The notes: generated from the letters alone by a model not told the origin. A DNA stretch of 64,000 bases from Owenweeksia hongkongensis DSM 17368 (GCF_000236705.1 NC_016599.1:1922001-1986000); one strand, 5' to 3'; shown: positions 51,301 through 59,667, counted from the first letter of the stretch. Made by a program: numbers and translations.

Positions 51301-54054
51301 TGTCCAGCTTGTTCCGTCAAAGTCTTCAAACAATGGGGCTGTTAAAATATTACAGGCTGTAGTAAAGCTAAATGGACCTACCCATGGGCTAAAGCCATTA
51401 GTCGCACAGCTATCCTTAATGTAAAATTCATACGTGGTTTGTGGGCTTAGGCCTCCGGCTACTGTGGTATCTACATTTCCATTTACTGAATCTGCTGATA
51501 CATAACTGGTAGTTCCTGGGGTAAATCCTACAGGACCTACTTCCCAGTGTGTTTCGAAACCATCACTACCTGCTCCCCAGTATATGGCCGCAGTAGTGGG
51601 CGATACACCTGAAACTCCTAAGGTATTTACCAATGGTGGGTTACACAATGGAATCGTTTCATACACAAAATCATCAATGTATATGGTACGGAAGGTGCTG
51701 CTGTTTCCATGGCGGAAAGCTACATACTCATCAGTCCCATTATAGCCTGCTGCAGTGCTTAAGTCTACTACATATAGCTGGTAGCCATTAGCTACAGGTA
51801 TGGTATCTATCGCATTAAATGACAATACATCTAAAGGATTTCCCATCGTACCTACCACCAAATCATTAGCTAAAGTAGTGGTGCTATTCGCCATAAACTG
51901 TACGCGCTTATCACCTGCTGTTAAGTCACTAAACTTTGGACTGATAAGTAAGGTGGTGTCCGCAGGACCGGCTGGGCTTCCACTGTAAAACCTAATGTGA
52001 TTAGGTGCACTGTTGGGGGAGCCCGCTTGATATGTTTGAGCCACCGCACTTGAAGAAGCTAAGTGATTGCTCCAACAATACGGTACCGCATTGTTTGGTG
52101 AATTATCAAAGTTATCTGAATAAGGTGCTGTAAAGGGAGAACAAGCCGTTCTAACCAAAATTGGCCCTATCCATATACTGGTTCCATTAGGGCCGCAGTC
52201 TGTACGAACGTATACTTCATAGTCCGTATTGGATTGTAAGCCGTGAATGGTATCAGGATTAGTAGTGGTTGACTGTGTACCTGCTCCTGGTGAAGCCTGA
52301 GTAAATCCGGGAGGTCCCCATTGTAAATCCCAAGTGCTTCCCGTTGGGTCATTCCAACTCATTACTACTGATGAATCTGAACGACCCGTCATAGCAAAAC
52401 CTGTTGGCCATGGGCATGTTGGGGCCTCATCTACTACTACACTATCTATCGCTGCATCTCCACAACATCCGTTACCCGTTTGCTTAAACTGGATCATTAC
52501 AGTATCTCCGGTGTAATTGGCCAAATTCACAAACTCCAATGACCAAGGGTCACTGCTTGAAGTTTGGATATCTCCCGTTACAGAATACTCACTTGTCCAG
52601 GTTGTTCCAAAGTCGTTAGATACCAAAACTTCCATATCGGCAATCGTAGCACCACTATATCTGTGTTGGAAAAAGTAAAGACCCGGTGTTGTCAATCCAC
52701 TCACATCAATTGGTGGTGTGGTAAGAAAAGCTTCATCATTTGCTGTACTACCTGATGCTTCTACATACATAAAGTTTCCACCAGTAAGGTCTTGTAATGG
52801 ACCATTACCACTGGTAGGACCTGTCCCTCTTGGTATCCACTTAAAGGGCTCTGCTCCTTGACTTACATCTGGTAAGGATGACCAGCATGGGTCTATAGTA
52901 TTATTTGTATTACTTCCGCTGGCAAACCAGCTTGAAGTGCTATCAAAATTTTCATTGAAAGGGGCTGTAGCAACTGTACAGGGAGTTCTGAAACTGATTG
53001 GACCCGTGGTGTCGCTGTATGCTGAACCTCCACAGTCTGCTACCAAATAGGCTTCATATAATGTATTGGCACTAAGACCAGACAAGGTAGTAGAGCTTCC
53101 TGTTACCGGATTTGTATTTCCTCCCGTAAGGGGGTTAAAACCTGCAGCACCATAAGTTACTCTAAAATTACTCGCTCCTAAAGTGTTCCAAGAAAGATCA
53201 GCACTTGTAGTTTGAACATTACTCGCCATAAATCCGGTTGGAGCTCCTAATGCGATTTGTGCATTTAATGTATCATTAAAATTAGTAGTATCCGCACTAT
53301 TATTTGGTAAGGATGTCCATGATTTTAGATTATACGTGGTATTGGCTGCGTACGTGTAGTTACCCACAGCCACCACCGCCTCACTAAAACCAGTTCCACC
53401 CAAAGTATCTAATAAACTGGTATGCCAAACCGGAGTTTGAAGCACTCCATCCACTGACCAATTTACTTGTACAGAATCAACTTGGTTAATCCCGTAGTTT
53501 TGAATGGTAACATTAACTGGGTAAGAACCGGGGCATACCGCTGCAACTGCAGAAGTGGACTTAACTCCTGCATCATGCAAGCCCGTAGGCGCTTCATATA
53601 CTTCAATTTCTCTAAAATTAGGATTACTTCCTGTCAGGTTATTAAACCTCAGTTTCGTAGAATTAACACGCACAGGTAGGCTAACACTATCTACGTCTCC
53701 TGGTGCCAAAAGTGAAGCCAGGTTTCCTACTACTGTAACATAGCTACTTGTACTCGCATCCCAGTATTCAATAATACCTCCGGTAACTTTTCGATTACTA
53801 TGATAAAAAACAATATCCTGAAAGTTCACTGCTGACGGCCAAGTATACTCAATCCAGCCACCTCCTGAAACCCAACCCCATGGGGTTGTAGCAGCACCCA
53901 CTGGAATGATTCCATCATTGTAATTTGCAGGACCATATGCAGCTGCCCCTCCACCAGACTGAGCAGCCGTGGCTTGCAACGCAATGTTTTGTTGTGCCAT
54001 TGCCGGAGATATCCAGCAAGCCACCATACCAATTAATAGTAGTAGTTTTTTCAT
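48373..54054 (-). CDS. Giant secreted multi-domain protein (MAM/FN3/PKD) with type A sorting domain
   Basis: This 1,893-residue protein is probably type IX cargo and cell-surface associated. It has a signal peptide (MVACWISPAMAQ), an N-terminal discoidin-like block (about 22-155, NYNDGIIPVGAATTPWGWVSGGGWIEYTWP), a CARDB-like domain, and a long series of alternating fibronectin-III and MAM-like modules. The MAM-like modules repeat VEASGSTANDEAFL / FFQHRYSGATIADME / GNGCCGDAAID. One PKD domain follows (YTWNFGDGSLDTG), then a type A sorting domain (LKLYPNPATDVLNVEL...KTVRRLVKE). The modules form about 541-residue super-repeats that are still similar in DNA. Ligand is unknown; adhesion is the usual guess for this build. 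Confidence 0.88.
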   Translation of the reverse strand: MKKLLLLIGMVACWISPAMAQQNIALQATAAQSGGGAAAYGPANYNDGIIPVGAATTPWGWVSGGGWIEYTWPSAVNFQDIVFYHSNRKVTGGIIEYWDASTSSYVTVVGNLASLLAPGDVDSVSLPVRVNSTKLRFNNLTGSNPNFREIEVYEAPTGLHDAGVKSTSAVAAVCPGSYPVNVTIQNYGINQVDSVQVNWSVDGVLQTPVWHTSLLDTLGGTGFSEAVVAVGNYTYAANTTYNLKSWTSLPNNSADTTNFNDTLNAQIALGAPTGFMASNVQTTSADLSWNTLGASNFRVTYGAAGFNPLTGGNTNPVTGSSTTLSGLSANTLYEAYLVADCGGSAYSDTTGPISFRTPCTVATAPFNENFDSTSSWFASGSNTNNTIDPCWSSLPDVSQGAEPFKWIPRGTGPTSGNGPLQDLTGGNFMYVEASGSTANDEAFLTTPPIDVSGLTTPGLYFFQHRYSGATIADMEVLVSNDFGTTWTSEYSVTGDIQTSSSDPWSLEFVNLANYTGDTVMIQFKQTGNGCCGDAAIDSVVVDEAPTCPWPTGFAMTGRSDSSVVMSWNDPTGSTWDLQWGPPGFTQASPGAGTQSTTTNPDTIHGLQSNTDYEVYVRTDCGPNGTSIWIGPILVRTACSPFTAPYSDNFDNSPNNAVPYCWSNHLASSSAVAQTYQAGSPNSAPNHIRFYSGSPAGPADTTLLISPKFSDLTAGDKRVQFMANSTTTLANDLVVGTMGNPLDVLSFNAIDTIPVANGYQLYVVDLSTAAGYNGTDEYVAFRHGNSSTFRTIYIDDFVYETIPLCNPPLVNTLGVSGVSPTTAAIYWGAGSDGFETHWEVGPVGFTPGTTSYVSADSVNGNVDTTVAGGLSPQTTYEFYIKDSCATNGFSPWVGPFSFTTACNILTAPLFEDFDGTSWTASGNNVGNVLDPCWTSSPDVSDGAEPFKWIPRSTGPTSGNGPLNDKTGGNYLYAEASGSSANDVAYLYSPIVDVSGLTVPALYFSQHRYSGATIADMDIEVTNDFGITWTNVYNVTGDIQTAAAGPWEDEIIPLGAFVGDTIQVRFIQTGNGCCGDAAIDDVKIDEAPSCPDVISLNASGISDSSATLSWAGNPSTGSYEIWFGPQGFFQGTATIGGGRSFQTNQSYLVDTLTDNQCYEFLVRGICAPGDTGNWVGPYVFCTDCSPFTASYYTGFDNMTTTETPECWTPYFVGGTGNFAVFEVYSPGTPQTSPNHVRFYNYNQDTTMGISPQFIDLTAGDKRIRFDAMVTTTLSPNSIIVGTVSDPSAGNTFSPIDTIAITNTYTEYISDITVANGYNGTDNYIALMHGNNATFRTYYIDEFNYEVIPTCLRPNSLTASGITVNSATLGWSPHAASTGNTFEVSYGVNLSSPGAGTKQTVTGTSVALTTLMSSSKYCFYVREMCSATDSSFWEGPYCFNTPCVTVMAPISEDFENHTLGFYEGEDNCWTLQNTVVKTSATSGFGWDLRNVVQATSGTSTGASGDNTLYPAIGGQFFNADVSYGTSGDSSMLISPVVDISQLNAPELEYHLHRMGTQMGDFYVDVYDGTNWINGVHAYTSSSGIQTSQSAAYLDTVIDLAPYIGTTNFRARFRVVSNGCCAGDNSLDDISIYDAMPSACTPVTNVAANVIACDSIEITWNGSNDSTVVGYGPTGAMPTMGTLILNDSTHYITGTMPNTSYDVYVANVCDGDTSAVTGPITFNTGTTGAPVAAFTGVPAGAGSLMYDFDASASTGNGNVYTWNFGDGSLDTGMIVSNIYTTGGSYTVTLVVTNACGSDTLEITYADVSLGENILSQNLKLYPNPATDVLNVELNLEGNSEVSVRILDMSGKQVLAVSKEKKDKLMTESIDISSLAKGVYMIEVSTEQVKTVRRLVKE
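50828..52873 (-). repeat. Tandem DNA duplication inside the giant surface-protein gene
   Basis: Segments at 50828-51250 and 52451-52873 match at a constant offset of 1,623 bases (541 codons), including a 23-base exact identity at 51179 and 52802. A third, more diverged copy lies around 49200. Confidence 0.75.
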
Positions 54055-54395
54055 AAGATTTTTTTTTACGTGTGATAATTATTAGAAAAATAGGACGCTG
54101 AAATTAGTTAAAATTTCCGATAACACCCTCATTACCGAATACATAAACACCTCCTAAATCCCAAATCCCTCTACTTCAATGCCCTATTCTTATCCTTGTT
54201 AGAAATACCCTACAGCCAAAATCTCTAAATTTATTATGCCGCCATAGCAAATGATTCTTTTTATAGCGTATTCTTACCTTATAGTGTTATTGCTTTGCAT
54301 TGATTAAATCTGCTCCTGACAGAACTATTAGAATTAACCCTCACATTGGTAATCTCTCAAAATCAGCACTACATTTGCGAATATCATCCGTTACT
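54055..54395. other. Intergenic gap between the giant surface-protein and YopX-like genes
   Basis: This 341-base AT-rich divergent gap has no credible gene. The part next to 54396 carries the promoter of the YopX-like gene. I found no matching -7 box for the minus-strand giant gene, whose promoter is therefore not identified. Confidence 0.55.
54346..54377 (+). promoter_or_regulatory. Promoter of the YopX-like gene
   Basis: TTGG at 54346, 21 bases, then TACATTTG at 54370-54377 fit the full Bacteroidota -33/-7 pattern. This supports the ATG at 54396 over in-frame starts from 54300. Confidence 0.6.
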
Positions 54396-54812
54396 ATGAG
54401 AGCCTCAGACCCCAGATATCGCCTTCGCATTTCGACCAAGATTGTGGGCTATATGCGAAAAATAGGAGAATCTATGACAGTGTTTTCCAGGGATGGAAGC
54501 TGGTGGACGGGCTATGAGATTGGTTTTAAAGAAATTGATGAGTGGACTGGTTTTCAAGACAAGAACAACCAATTCATATATGAATGGGATATTGTTTTAT
54601 ACAAACTAGATCCCGATGATGACTACTTGAAAGGAGTGATACTGTGGGAGGAGAACGCCAAAGAATTTGGCATCTGCGACATCGAAGAGAAGTCCTTTAT
54701 TCCACTTCAGGTGAATGGAGTAAATATGTTTAGCAAAAATCAGCTGGAAGTATTTTCCTATCTCTTTTTAAACCCTGATTTGCAAAGGCGGCTGGGTGCC
54801 AGAGATGATTAG
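54396..54812 (+). CDS. YopX-like protein
   Basis: This 138-residue protein resembles YopX, a family of unknown function found mainly in phages and prophage remnants. It matches the core wording WTGFQDKNNQFIYEWDIVLY (usual form TGLxDKNGxxIYEGDIV, with Trp here where Gly is usual), the middle strand GVILWEENAKEFGI and the C-terminal LEVFSYLFLNPDL. There are no other phage genes next to it, and its promoter looks native, so it may be a domesticated or solitary copy. Without a search the family call is moderate. Confidence 0.62.
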   Translation: MRASDPRYRLRISTKIVGYMRKIGESMTVFSRDGSWWTGYEIGFKEIDEWTGFQDKNNQFIYEWDIVLYKLDPDDDYLKGVILWEENAKEFGICDIEEKSFIPLQVNGVNMFSKNQLEVFSYLFLNPDLQRRLGARDD

Positions 54813-54870
54813 ATTTTCGACTCCCCTCAATTCGATTTAACCTGATCTCATTAAGCGAAGTCGAAATGTT

Positions 54871-55332
54871 TTAAGCGTACAAGTCTAAAATCTGCTTGGT
54901 AGCTTCTTTGTTTTTTACTTTGGTAATGATTTTGTCAATCATCCCTTTTTTGTTTATCACAAAAGTTTCGCGGTGTATACCATCATATTCACGGCCCATA
55001 AATTTCTTTAGACCCCACACACCATAGGCGTTGATTACTTCCTTCTCAGTATCGGCCAAAAGTGTAAATGGCAACGAAAATTTCTCCACAAAATTAGAAT
55101 GCTTCTTTTCTGTGTCCGCGCTCACACCTATTACCTCAAAACCCTTTTCCTGAAGTTCTTCATAATGATCTCTAAAATTGCATGCTTCGGTGGTGCAACC
55201 TGGTGTATTATCCTTTGGGTAGAAATACAGAATCACCTTCTTCCCTTTGTAATCTTTCAGACTGATAGTATTTCCATGTTGATCAGTTGATGTAAAATCC
55301 GGAGCCTTATCGCCCTCTTTCAAATGTGTCAT
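54871..55332 (-). CDS. bcp: Thioredoxin-dependent thiol peroxidase (BCP/PrxQ)
   Basis: This peroxiredoxin reduces hydroperoxides using thioredoxin. The 153-residue product has the thioredoxin fold with the PrxQ active site YPKDNTPGCTTEACNFRD, peroxidatic Cys46 and resolving Cys51 five residues later, as in the alpha-helical resolving type. The C-terminal part (RETFVINKKGMIDKIITKVK) is standard. It is a single gene, divergent from nth across 123 bases. Confidence 0.95.
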   Translation of the reverse strand: MTHLKEGDKAPDFTSTDQHGNTISLKDYKGKKVILYFYPKDNTPGCTTEACNFRDHYEELQEKGFEVIGVSADTEKKHSNFVEKFSLPFTLLADTEKEVINAYGVWGLKKFMGREYDGIHRETFVINKKGMIDKIITKVKNKEATKQILDLYA

Positions 55333-55426
55333 CTGTTTTGATTTTGTCTGCTTTAACTTTAGCGAAGGCCAAAGGTTTAAATAAAATTGAAGGATACCGA
55401 AATTCGCTTAATGGAAATTTCCGATT

Positions 55427-55434
55427 TACTTTCG
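55427..55434 (+). promoter_or_regulatory. Putative nth -7 box (variant)
   Basis: TACTTTCG differs from TAnnTTTG at one position and lies 22 bases before the nth ATG. The same TAnnTTCG variant appears at 21601. Confidence 0.35.
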
Positions 55435-55455
55435 CCACTCAATATATAATTAGGT

Positions 55456-56091
55456 ATGACTAAGAAGGAAAAAGTGCAATTTGTAATTGATAAGCTCGAA
55501 GAACTTTATCCGGAGGTTCCGATTCCTTTAGATCATTCCGACCCATATACTTTGCTAATTGCCGTTTTGCTATCGGCACAATGCACAGATGCCCGGGTAA
55601 ACAAAATCACCCCACTCCTATTTCAGGTGGCAAGCACACCTTACGAAATGGCCAAACTTACTCAAGAAGAAATTGCCGCCATCATTCGTCCTTGTGGGCT
55701 TACGCCAATGAAATCAAATGGCATTAAGCAACTCTCCCATATTTTGATTGACAAATACAATGGAGAAGTACCAGCTGATTTTGAAGCTTTGGAAAGCCTC
55801 CCTGCCGTGGGGCACAAAACTGCCTCGGTAGTAATGAGTCAGGCTTTTGATATTCCTGCATTCCCTGTAGACACCCATATTCATCGCTTAATGAACCGCT
55901 GGGGGCTAAGTAATGGGAAGTCGGTGGTACAAACGGAAAAGGACGCCAAACGACTTTTTCCAAAAGAGCTTTGGAACAAACTTCATTTGCAAATCATTTA
56001 TTACGCCCGTGAATATTCTCCCGCTCGCGGCTGGGATATTAATAAAGATGTGATTTCTCAAAAAATCGCAAGAAAGAGTTTGTTGAAATAG
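55456..56091 (+). CDS. nth: Endonuclease III lacking the iron-sulfur cluster loop
   Basis: Endonuclease III is a base-excision-repair glycosylase/AP lyase for oxidised pyrimidines. The 211-residue product has the helix-hairpin-helix LPAVGHKTASVV with catalytic Lys121 and the catalytic Asp139 in FPVDTHIHRL. The C-terminal [4Fe-4S] loop is missing its cysteines: the region reads YSPARGWDINKDVISQ and the protein has only Cys43 and Cys80. I recall the same Ser-for-Cys wording in Flavobacteriia homologues, so this is likely a lineage trait rather than damage. It is followed by a repeat-rich gap. Confidence 0.93.
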   Translation: MTKKEKVQFVIDKLEELYPEVPIPLDHSDPYTLLIAVLLSAQCTDARVNKITPLLFQVASTPYEMAKLTQEEIAAIIRPCGLTPMKSNGIKQLSHILIDKYNGEVPADFEALESLPAVGHKTASVVMSQAFDIPAFPVDTHIHRLMNRWGLSNGKSVVQTEKDAKRLFPKELWNKLHLQIIYYAREYSPARGWDINKDVISQKIARKSLLK

Positions 56092-56133
56092 TTTGGAGTA
56101 GGGAGTCTGGAATTTGGAGTAAGGAGTTGGCAA
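56092..56133 (+). repeat. Degenerate heptamer repeat
   Basis: Six consecutive 7-base units (TTTGGAG, TAGGGAG, TCTGGAA, TTTGGAG, TAAGGAG, TTGGCAA) begin right after the nth stop codon. They share a GGA/GAG core at fixed phase. Confidence 0.7.
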
Positions 56134-56271
56134 ATTTTAAAGCTCAAAACACTCCACCGAACAGCCACTTGAATCAAAGTTGGTTTTGGGACTTCCTGCT
56201 TTCACATTTTGAATTTGATGCTTAGGATTTAGAGTTTAATCTTTCTAAAAATCATACTCCAAACTTAATGC

Positions 56272-56330
56272 ACCTTAACTCCTTAATGGTTTTCATTTTT
56301 TTAACCATTAAGCCATCAAGAATCATGAAG
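56272..56330. repeat. Intergenic element copy B (inverted ends, halves swapped relative to copy A)
   Basis: The right half of the 31.8-kb element occurs at 56272-56291 and its left half at 56303-56330. Their facing ends CTTAATGGTT (56282-56291) and AACCATTAAG (56303-56312) form a perfect 10-bp hairpin. It lies just upstream of the 3' end of the propeller-barrel gene. Confidence 0.7.
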
Positions 56331-56337
56331 AGTGGTT

Positions 56338-59300
56338 TTAAAAATCATACCCCAAACTGAAGGCAAACTCACTGTCCAGAATAATACCATCCTCAACAGG
56401 CCATGCCCAATCAAAGCGCAGGTAGTAGCCAAATAGCCTCGTGCGAAGACCAACTCCGTAGCTATAAATGATAGGGTCTTTTTGACTGTCAATTATTATT
56501 TGACCACTCCCTCCCGTGGGGCCGTAAGGAATAGTACTGGTATTAATAGCGTTCTCCTTACTGTAAGGGGATGGCCCATTCCAGGCCGTACCCACATCCC
56601 CAAAGCCAATCACCTGAAGGTTTTTAATAAAATCACTCTTAATTGGTTTTTGAAATAGGTAGCTAAAAATTGGCCATCTCAATTCACTATTGAACACCGC
56701 AAAACTGTTTCCGTTTCTTGAGTTCTGGTAAAAACCTCGCATGTTAGTTACCAAGGTTTGAAATATGTAATTATTGTCCTGAGCAATTGGAGTTGTAGGT
56801 TCAAATTTGGGCACAAACATATTATCCACACCTCCCATTATGTAAATCAACTTTTCCGGCCCAAAGGAAGTTCCCGCTGCAAAGCGATTGGCCCAAATCA
56901 AGTTTTTATGGATGATAGTATAATTTCTTAAATCAATACCCGCAGTATGCAATCCTGTTGGGCTTTTATAAAGATTTCGATAGTACTCTGTAAAAATCTT
57001 GTACCTCAATCCTGAATATAAGTTTGGTCCAATCTTACGTGTGTTATCATAAACATAGGCCAGCCTTGCAATGGCATAATCTTGATATTTGGTCGGCTTG
57101 TCCAATGAGCTATCATCACGGCTCAAACTGATTATCTCATCCATTCTGTACCCCAAGCTTCCGCGTAATGAAGACACTGGATTAAAAGGATATGACAACT
57201 TATAAGTAGCCTCATTGGAAATAGTACGTTCGTAATCTGTTTCTGTAAACAGCTGCACCTTGCTCCTGCGGGCAAAAACATAATCCTTATCAAATCGGTT
57301 TTTATAATCACTAAGCGCCACCATTATCTCCGAGTTTGGAATAATTGAGGTTCCATTCAATGGCTGGAAACTAGTGCTCAGCATTGCTGAAATAGTATAA
57401 TCATGCATCAAATCCTGCACCCCACCACCCAAGGTCATGTTAAACCCTGAATTGAGATAATCACCCGAAACAAACCCTGTGAAAGGCTGGTATTGTGGGT
57501 TGTCATAAATATTGTCAAACCCTACAGTAAAGTCCTTTTGAAAGAATGACAAAAAGTAATTTCTCTGTGGCGGAATATCGAGCGGCTCCTCCTCTTTAGG
57601 CTCCTGCTCCATAGCAATCGGAGCGGGTAATATGTCCACCTCTTTTGGCTTCAATCGAGACCTTGGAGCCGGCCTGTCCTTTTTCTCATCTACATTATCA
57701 AATTTGTAGTCATTAATGTCCACTTCAAACTTTGTAGGGTCAACACCCGGGTAATACAGAGGCATACTTTCACTTTCTTGAATAGCCGCTCTGTCCGGAC
57801 GTTCCGTTTCTTTTGGGTTCGCCACTGGAATTACTGGTGTAGACTTGGAAGTCACAAAATTCAAATCTTCTGGTGAACGATATGGTGTACTATAAATCCT
57901 GTAGCGCTTATCCACCAAAGCCATTTCCAGCACCTCATCCCGCTCCTGCATTACCTCATGGGCCAAAATGCTACGGTTATAATCTGAGAGTTTGTACTCG
58001 CTAAATTCATAAGCATAATGCGTGGTGGTATCCACCGAAGCAATGCTGCTATCAATTTTAAGTAGATGCCGCGAAGCCACTCCCCGTGCTCCTTGACTAA
58101 GTATTGACACATATCCATCAGCGTAAGATTTTGGATATATCTCATTAGTGAAGGGAGAATTGGTAAGTTGCCAAATCACAGAAGTATCTTTAGGCTCACG
58201 GGCAGGCATAGCGTAGATATCCATCTTGCGCTTAGGAAACTCCGTAGCCTTCTCTTTCAGTTTTACTGAATCCGTTGGACGGTTAGAACTAAATGCAATT
58301 CGTGAGTCTTTTTCAATCCAGGTTGGATACAGATCGGCATAAGTATCATTGGTAAGCTGCTCTACTTTGGTATTGAGGATGGTGTAAATAAATATATCGG
58401 ACTGGCCATCTTTTACTGCTGAAAGCACAAATCGCTTTCCGTCAGCAGAGTATTCAAACGAAAGAATTTTATCAAACTTGAAGAATTTTTGCTTCTGCCA
58501 TTTCTTCTTTTCCAATTCATAATAATGGAGATACACAAAACCCTGCTCTTCGGTAATCATGGCTAATATTTCACCATTGGGGTGCCACGCCAGCAAGGGA
58601 TAAGAGTAGTCCGAATTTTGAGCAATGCGATAACCTTCTGTAAGCAGTCGCTTCTTTTTGTCCTTTTCAAAATCATATAAAAACACTTTGTAGCGGGAAA
58701 ACCGCTGGCTTGTGTAGGCCAAATATCGCCCATCATTACTTGTAGACATATGTGTAACGATGTGGTGCTTTTTCACTTTAAGAAGTTCTTCTTCCGCAAA
58801 ATTCTCCACCCCGGTTTTGGGTTCATATTGCTCTTTAAGATAATTCTGCCAGCCCCTTAAAACCTCATCCAGGTCTTTACCCAAAATGTACAGGAAGCCA
58901 CTTTCTATGTTGCGATTTACCACAGCCATGTACACCACATTTTTCAGCACTTTTTGACCATAAGTATCCGCCAAATAATTCCAAATGGAATGCCCGGCAT
59001 ATCGCGCCTGCTCTCCATAAACGGAGTTTATACTTTTATACTGGCCAGACAAATAACCATCGCGCACATACTTATCCACGTTGGGATTATCCGGATTTCC
59101 AATGTAAGAGATAAGCCCCTCAGTGTACCATTCTGGCAGGTTTAGCAAAGTGGAATTTTTAATTGACTGTGTGAAACTTCCATAAATAAGATTGCTTAGT
59201 ACAACTTCAGAAAGCCCTGAACGTAGCTCGCCTTCGAGCTTTACATAGTCACCATCAAAATGTAGAAAAAGGCGTCTCCCACTGATTCGGGTAACACCTG

Positions 59301-59667
59301 TAGTATTATAGTCTTCCTCGCTACTTGAATTTACATTACTCTGCTTGAGGTCGGATAGGTTATTGAAAACCAAAATCTGCACACGGTCATCCAAGGGAGC
59401 ATCCAGCAAGGCTTCTATGCGTGGAAGCTGCTTATCTGCCATTCGAGCTACTTGCGCGGCCAGATCTTTGTTTCCTCTATAAAAATAAACGTCAAAGCGC
59501 TCAAAGCGATAAAACACCCAATCAAACTCGGTATACTGAACCCTATTTTTACCAAAAGTCTGGCGGGTTCCATAGAAAAACTGACCCTGCACCTCGTTTG
59601 CCAACAAGATGAAAAGCAAGCCAAAAAGAGCTATGCGTACGTGAGAGTAAGTTTTTGCCACTGGCAT
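56338..59667 (-). CDS. TolB-like propeller protein with pseudo-peptidase N-domain and C-terminal outer-membrane barrel
   Basis: This 1,109-residue envelope protein has a signal peptide (ANEVQGQ). An N-terminal domain (about 35-290) is built like gluzincin peptidases (peptidase MA type). It keeps the late LPEWYTEGLISYI motif but replaces the metal-binding HExxH by a segment around GLSEVVLSNL, so it is probably inactive. A TolB/PD40 propeller follows (about 300-560, repeats like LAWHPNGEILAMITEE, YSADGKRFVLSAV, RIAFSSNRPTDS), then a charged proline-rich linker (about 620-720). The C-terminal beta-barrel (about 735-1109) ends in Phe. Bacteroidota homologues are often annotated TolB-like; the role is unknown. 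Confidence 0.78.
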   Translation of the reverse strand: MPVAKTYSHVRIALFGLLFILLANEVQGQFFYGTRQTFGKNRVQYTEFDWVFYRFERFDVYFYRGNKDLAAQVARMADKQLPRIEALLDAPLDDRVQILVFNNLSDLKQSNVNSSSEEDYNTTGVTRISGRRLFLHFDGDYVKLEGELRSGLSEVVLSNLIYGSFTQSIKNSTLLNLPEWYTEGLISYIGNPDNPNVDKYVRDGYLSGQYKSINSVYGEQARYAGHSIWNYLADTYGQKVLKNVVYMAVVNRNIESGFLYILGKDLDEVLRGWQNYLKEQYEPKTGVENFAEEELLKVKKHHIVTHMSTSNDGRYLAYTSQRFSRYKVFLYDFEKDKKKRLLTEGYRIAQNSDYSYPLLAWHPNGEILAMITEEQGFVYLHYYELEKKKWQKQKFFKFDKILSFEYSADGKRFVLSAVKDGQSDIFIYTILNTKVEQLTNDTYADLYPTWIEKDSRIAFSSNRPTDSVKLKEKATEFPKRKMDIYAMPAREPKDTSVIWQLTNSPFTNEIYPKSYADGYVSILSQGARGVASRHLLKIDSSIASVDTTTHYAYEFSEYKLSDYNRSILAHEVMQERDEVLEMALVDKRYRIYSTPYRSPEDLNFVTSKSTPVIPVANPKETERPDRAAIQESESMPLYYPGVDPTKFEVDINDYKFDNVDEKKDRPAPRSRLKPKEVDILPAPIAMEQEPKEEEPLDIPPQRNYFLSFFQKDFTVGFDNIYDNPQYQPFTGFVSGDYLNSGFNMTLGGGVQDLMHDYTISAMLSTSFQPLNGTSIIPNSEIMVALSDYKNRFDKDYVFARRSKVQLFTETDYERTISNEATYKLSYPFNPVSSLRGSLGYRMDEIISLSRDDSSLDKPTKYQDYAIARLAYVYDNTRKIGPNLYSGLRYKIFTEYYRNLYKSPTGLHTAGIDLRNYTIIHKNLIWANRFAAGTSFGPEKLIYIMGGVDNMFVPKFEPTTPIAQDNNYIFQTLVTNMRGFYQNSRNGNSFAVFNSELRWPIFSYLFQKPIKSDFIKNLQVIGFGDVGTAWNGPSPYSKENAINTSTIPYGPTGGSGQIIIDSQKDPIIYSYGVGLRTRLFGYYLRFDWAWPVEDGIILDSEFAFSLGYDF

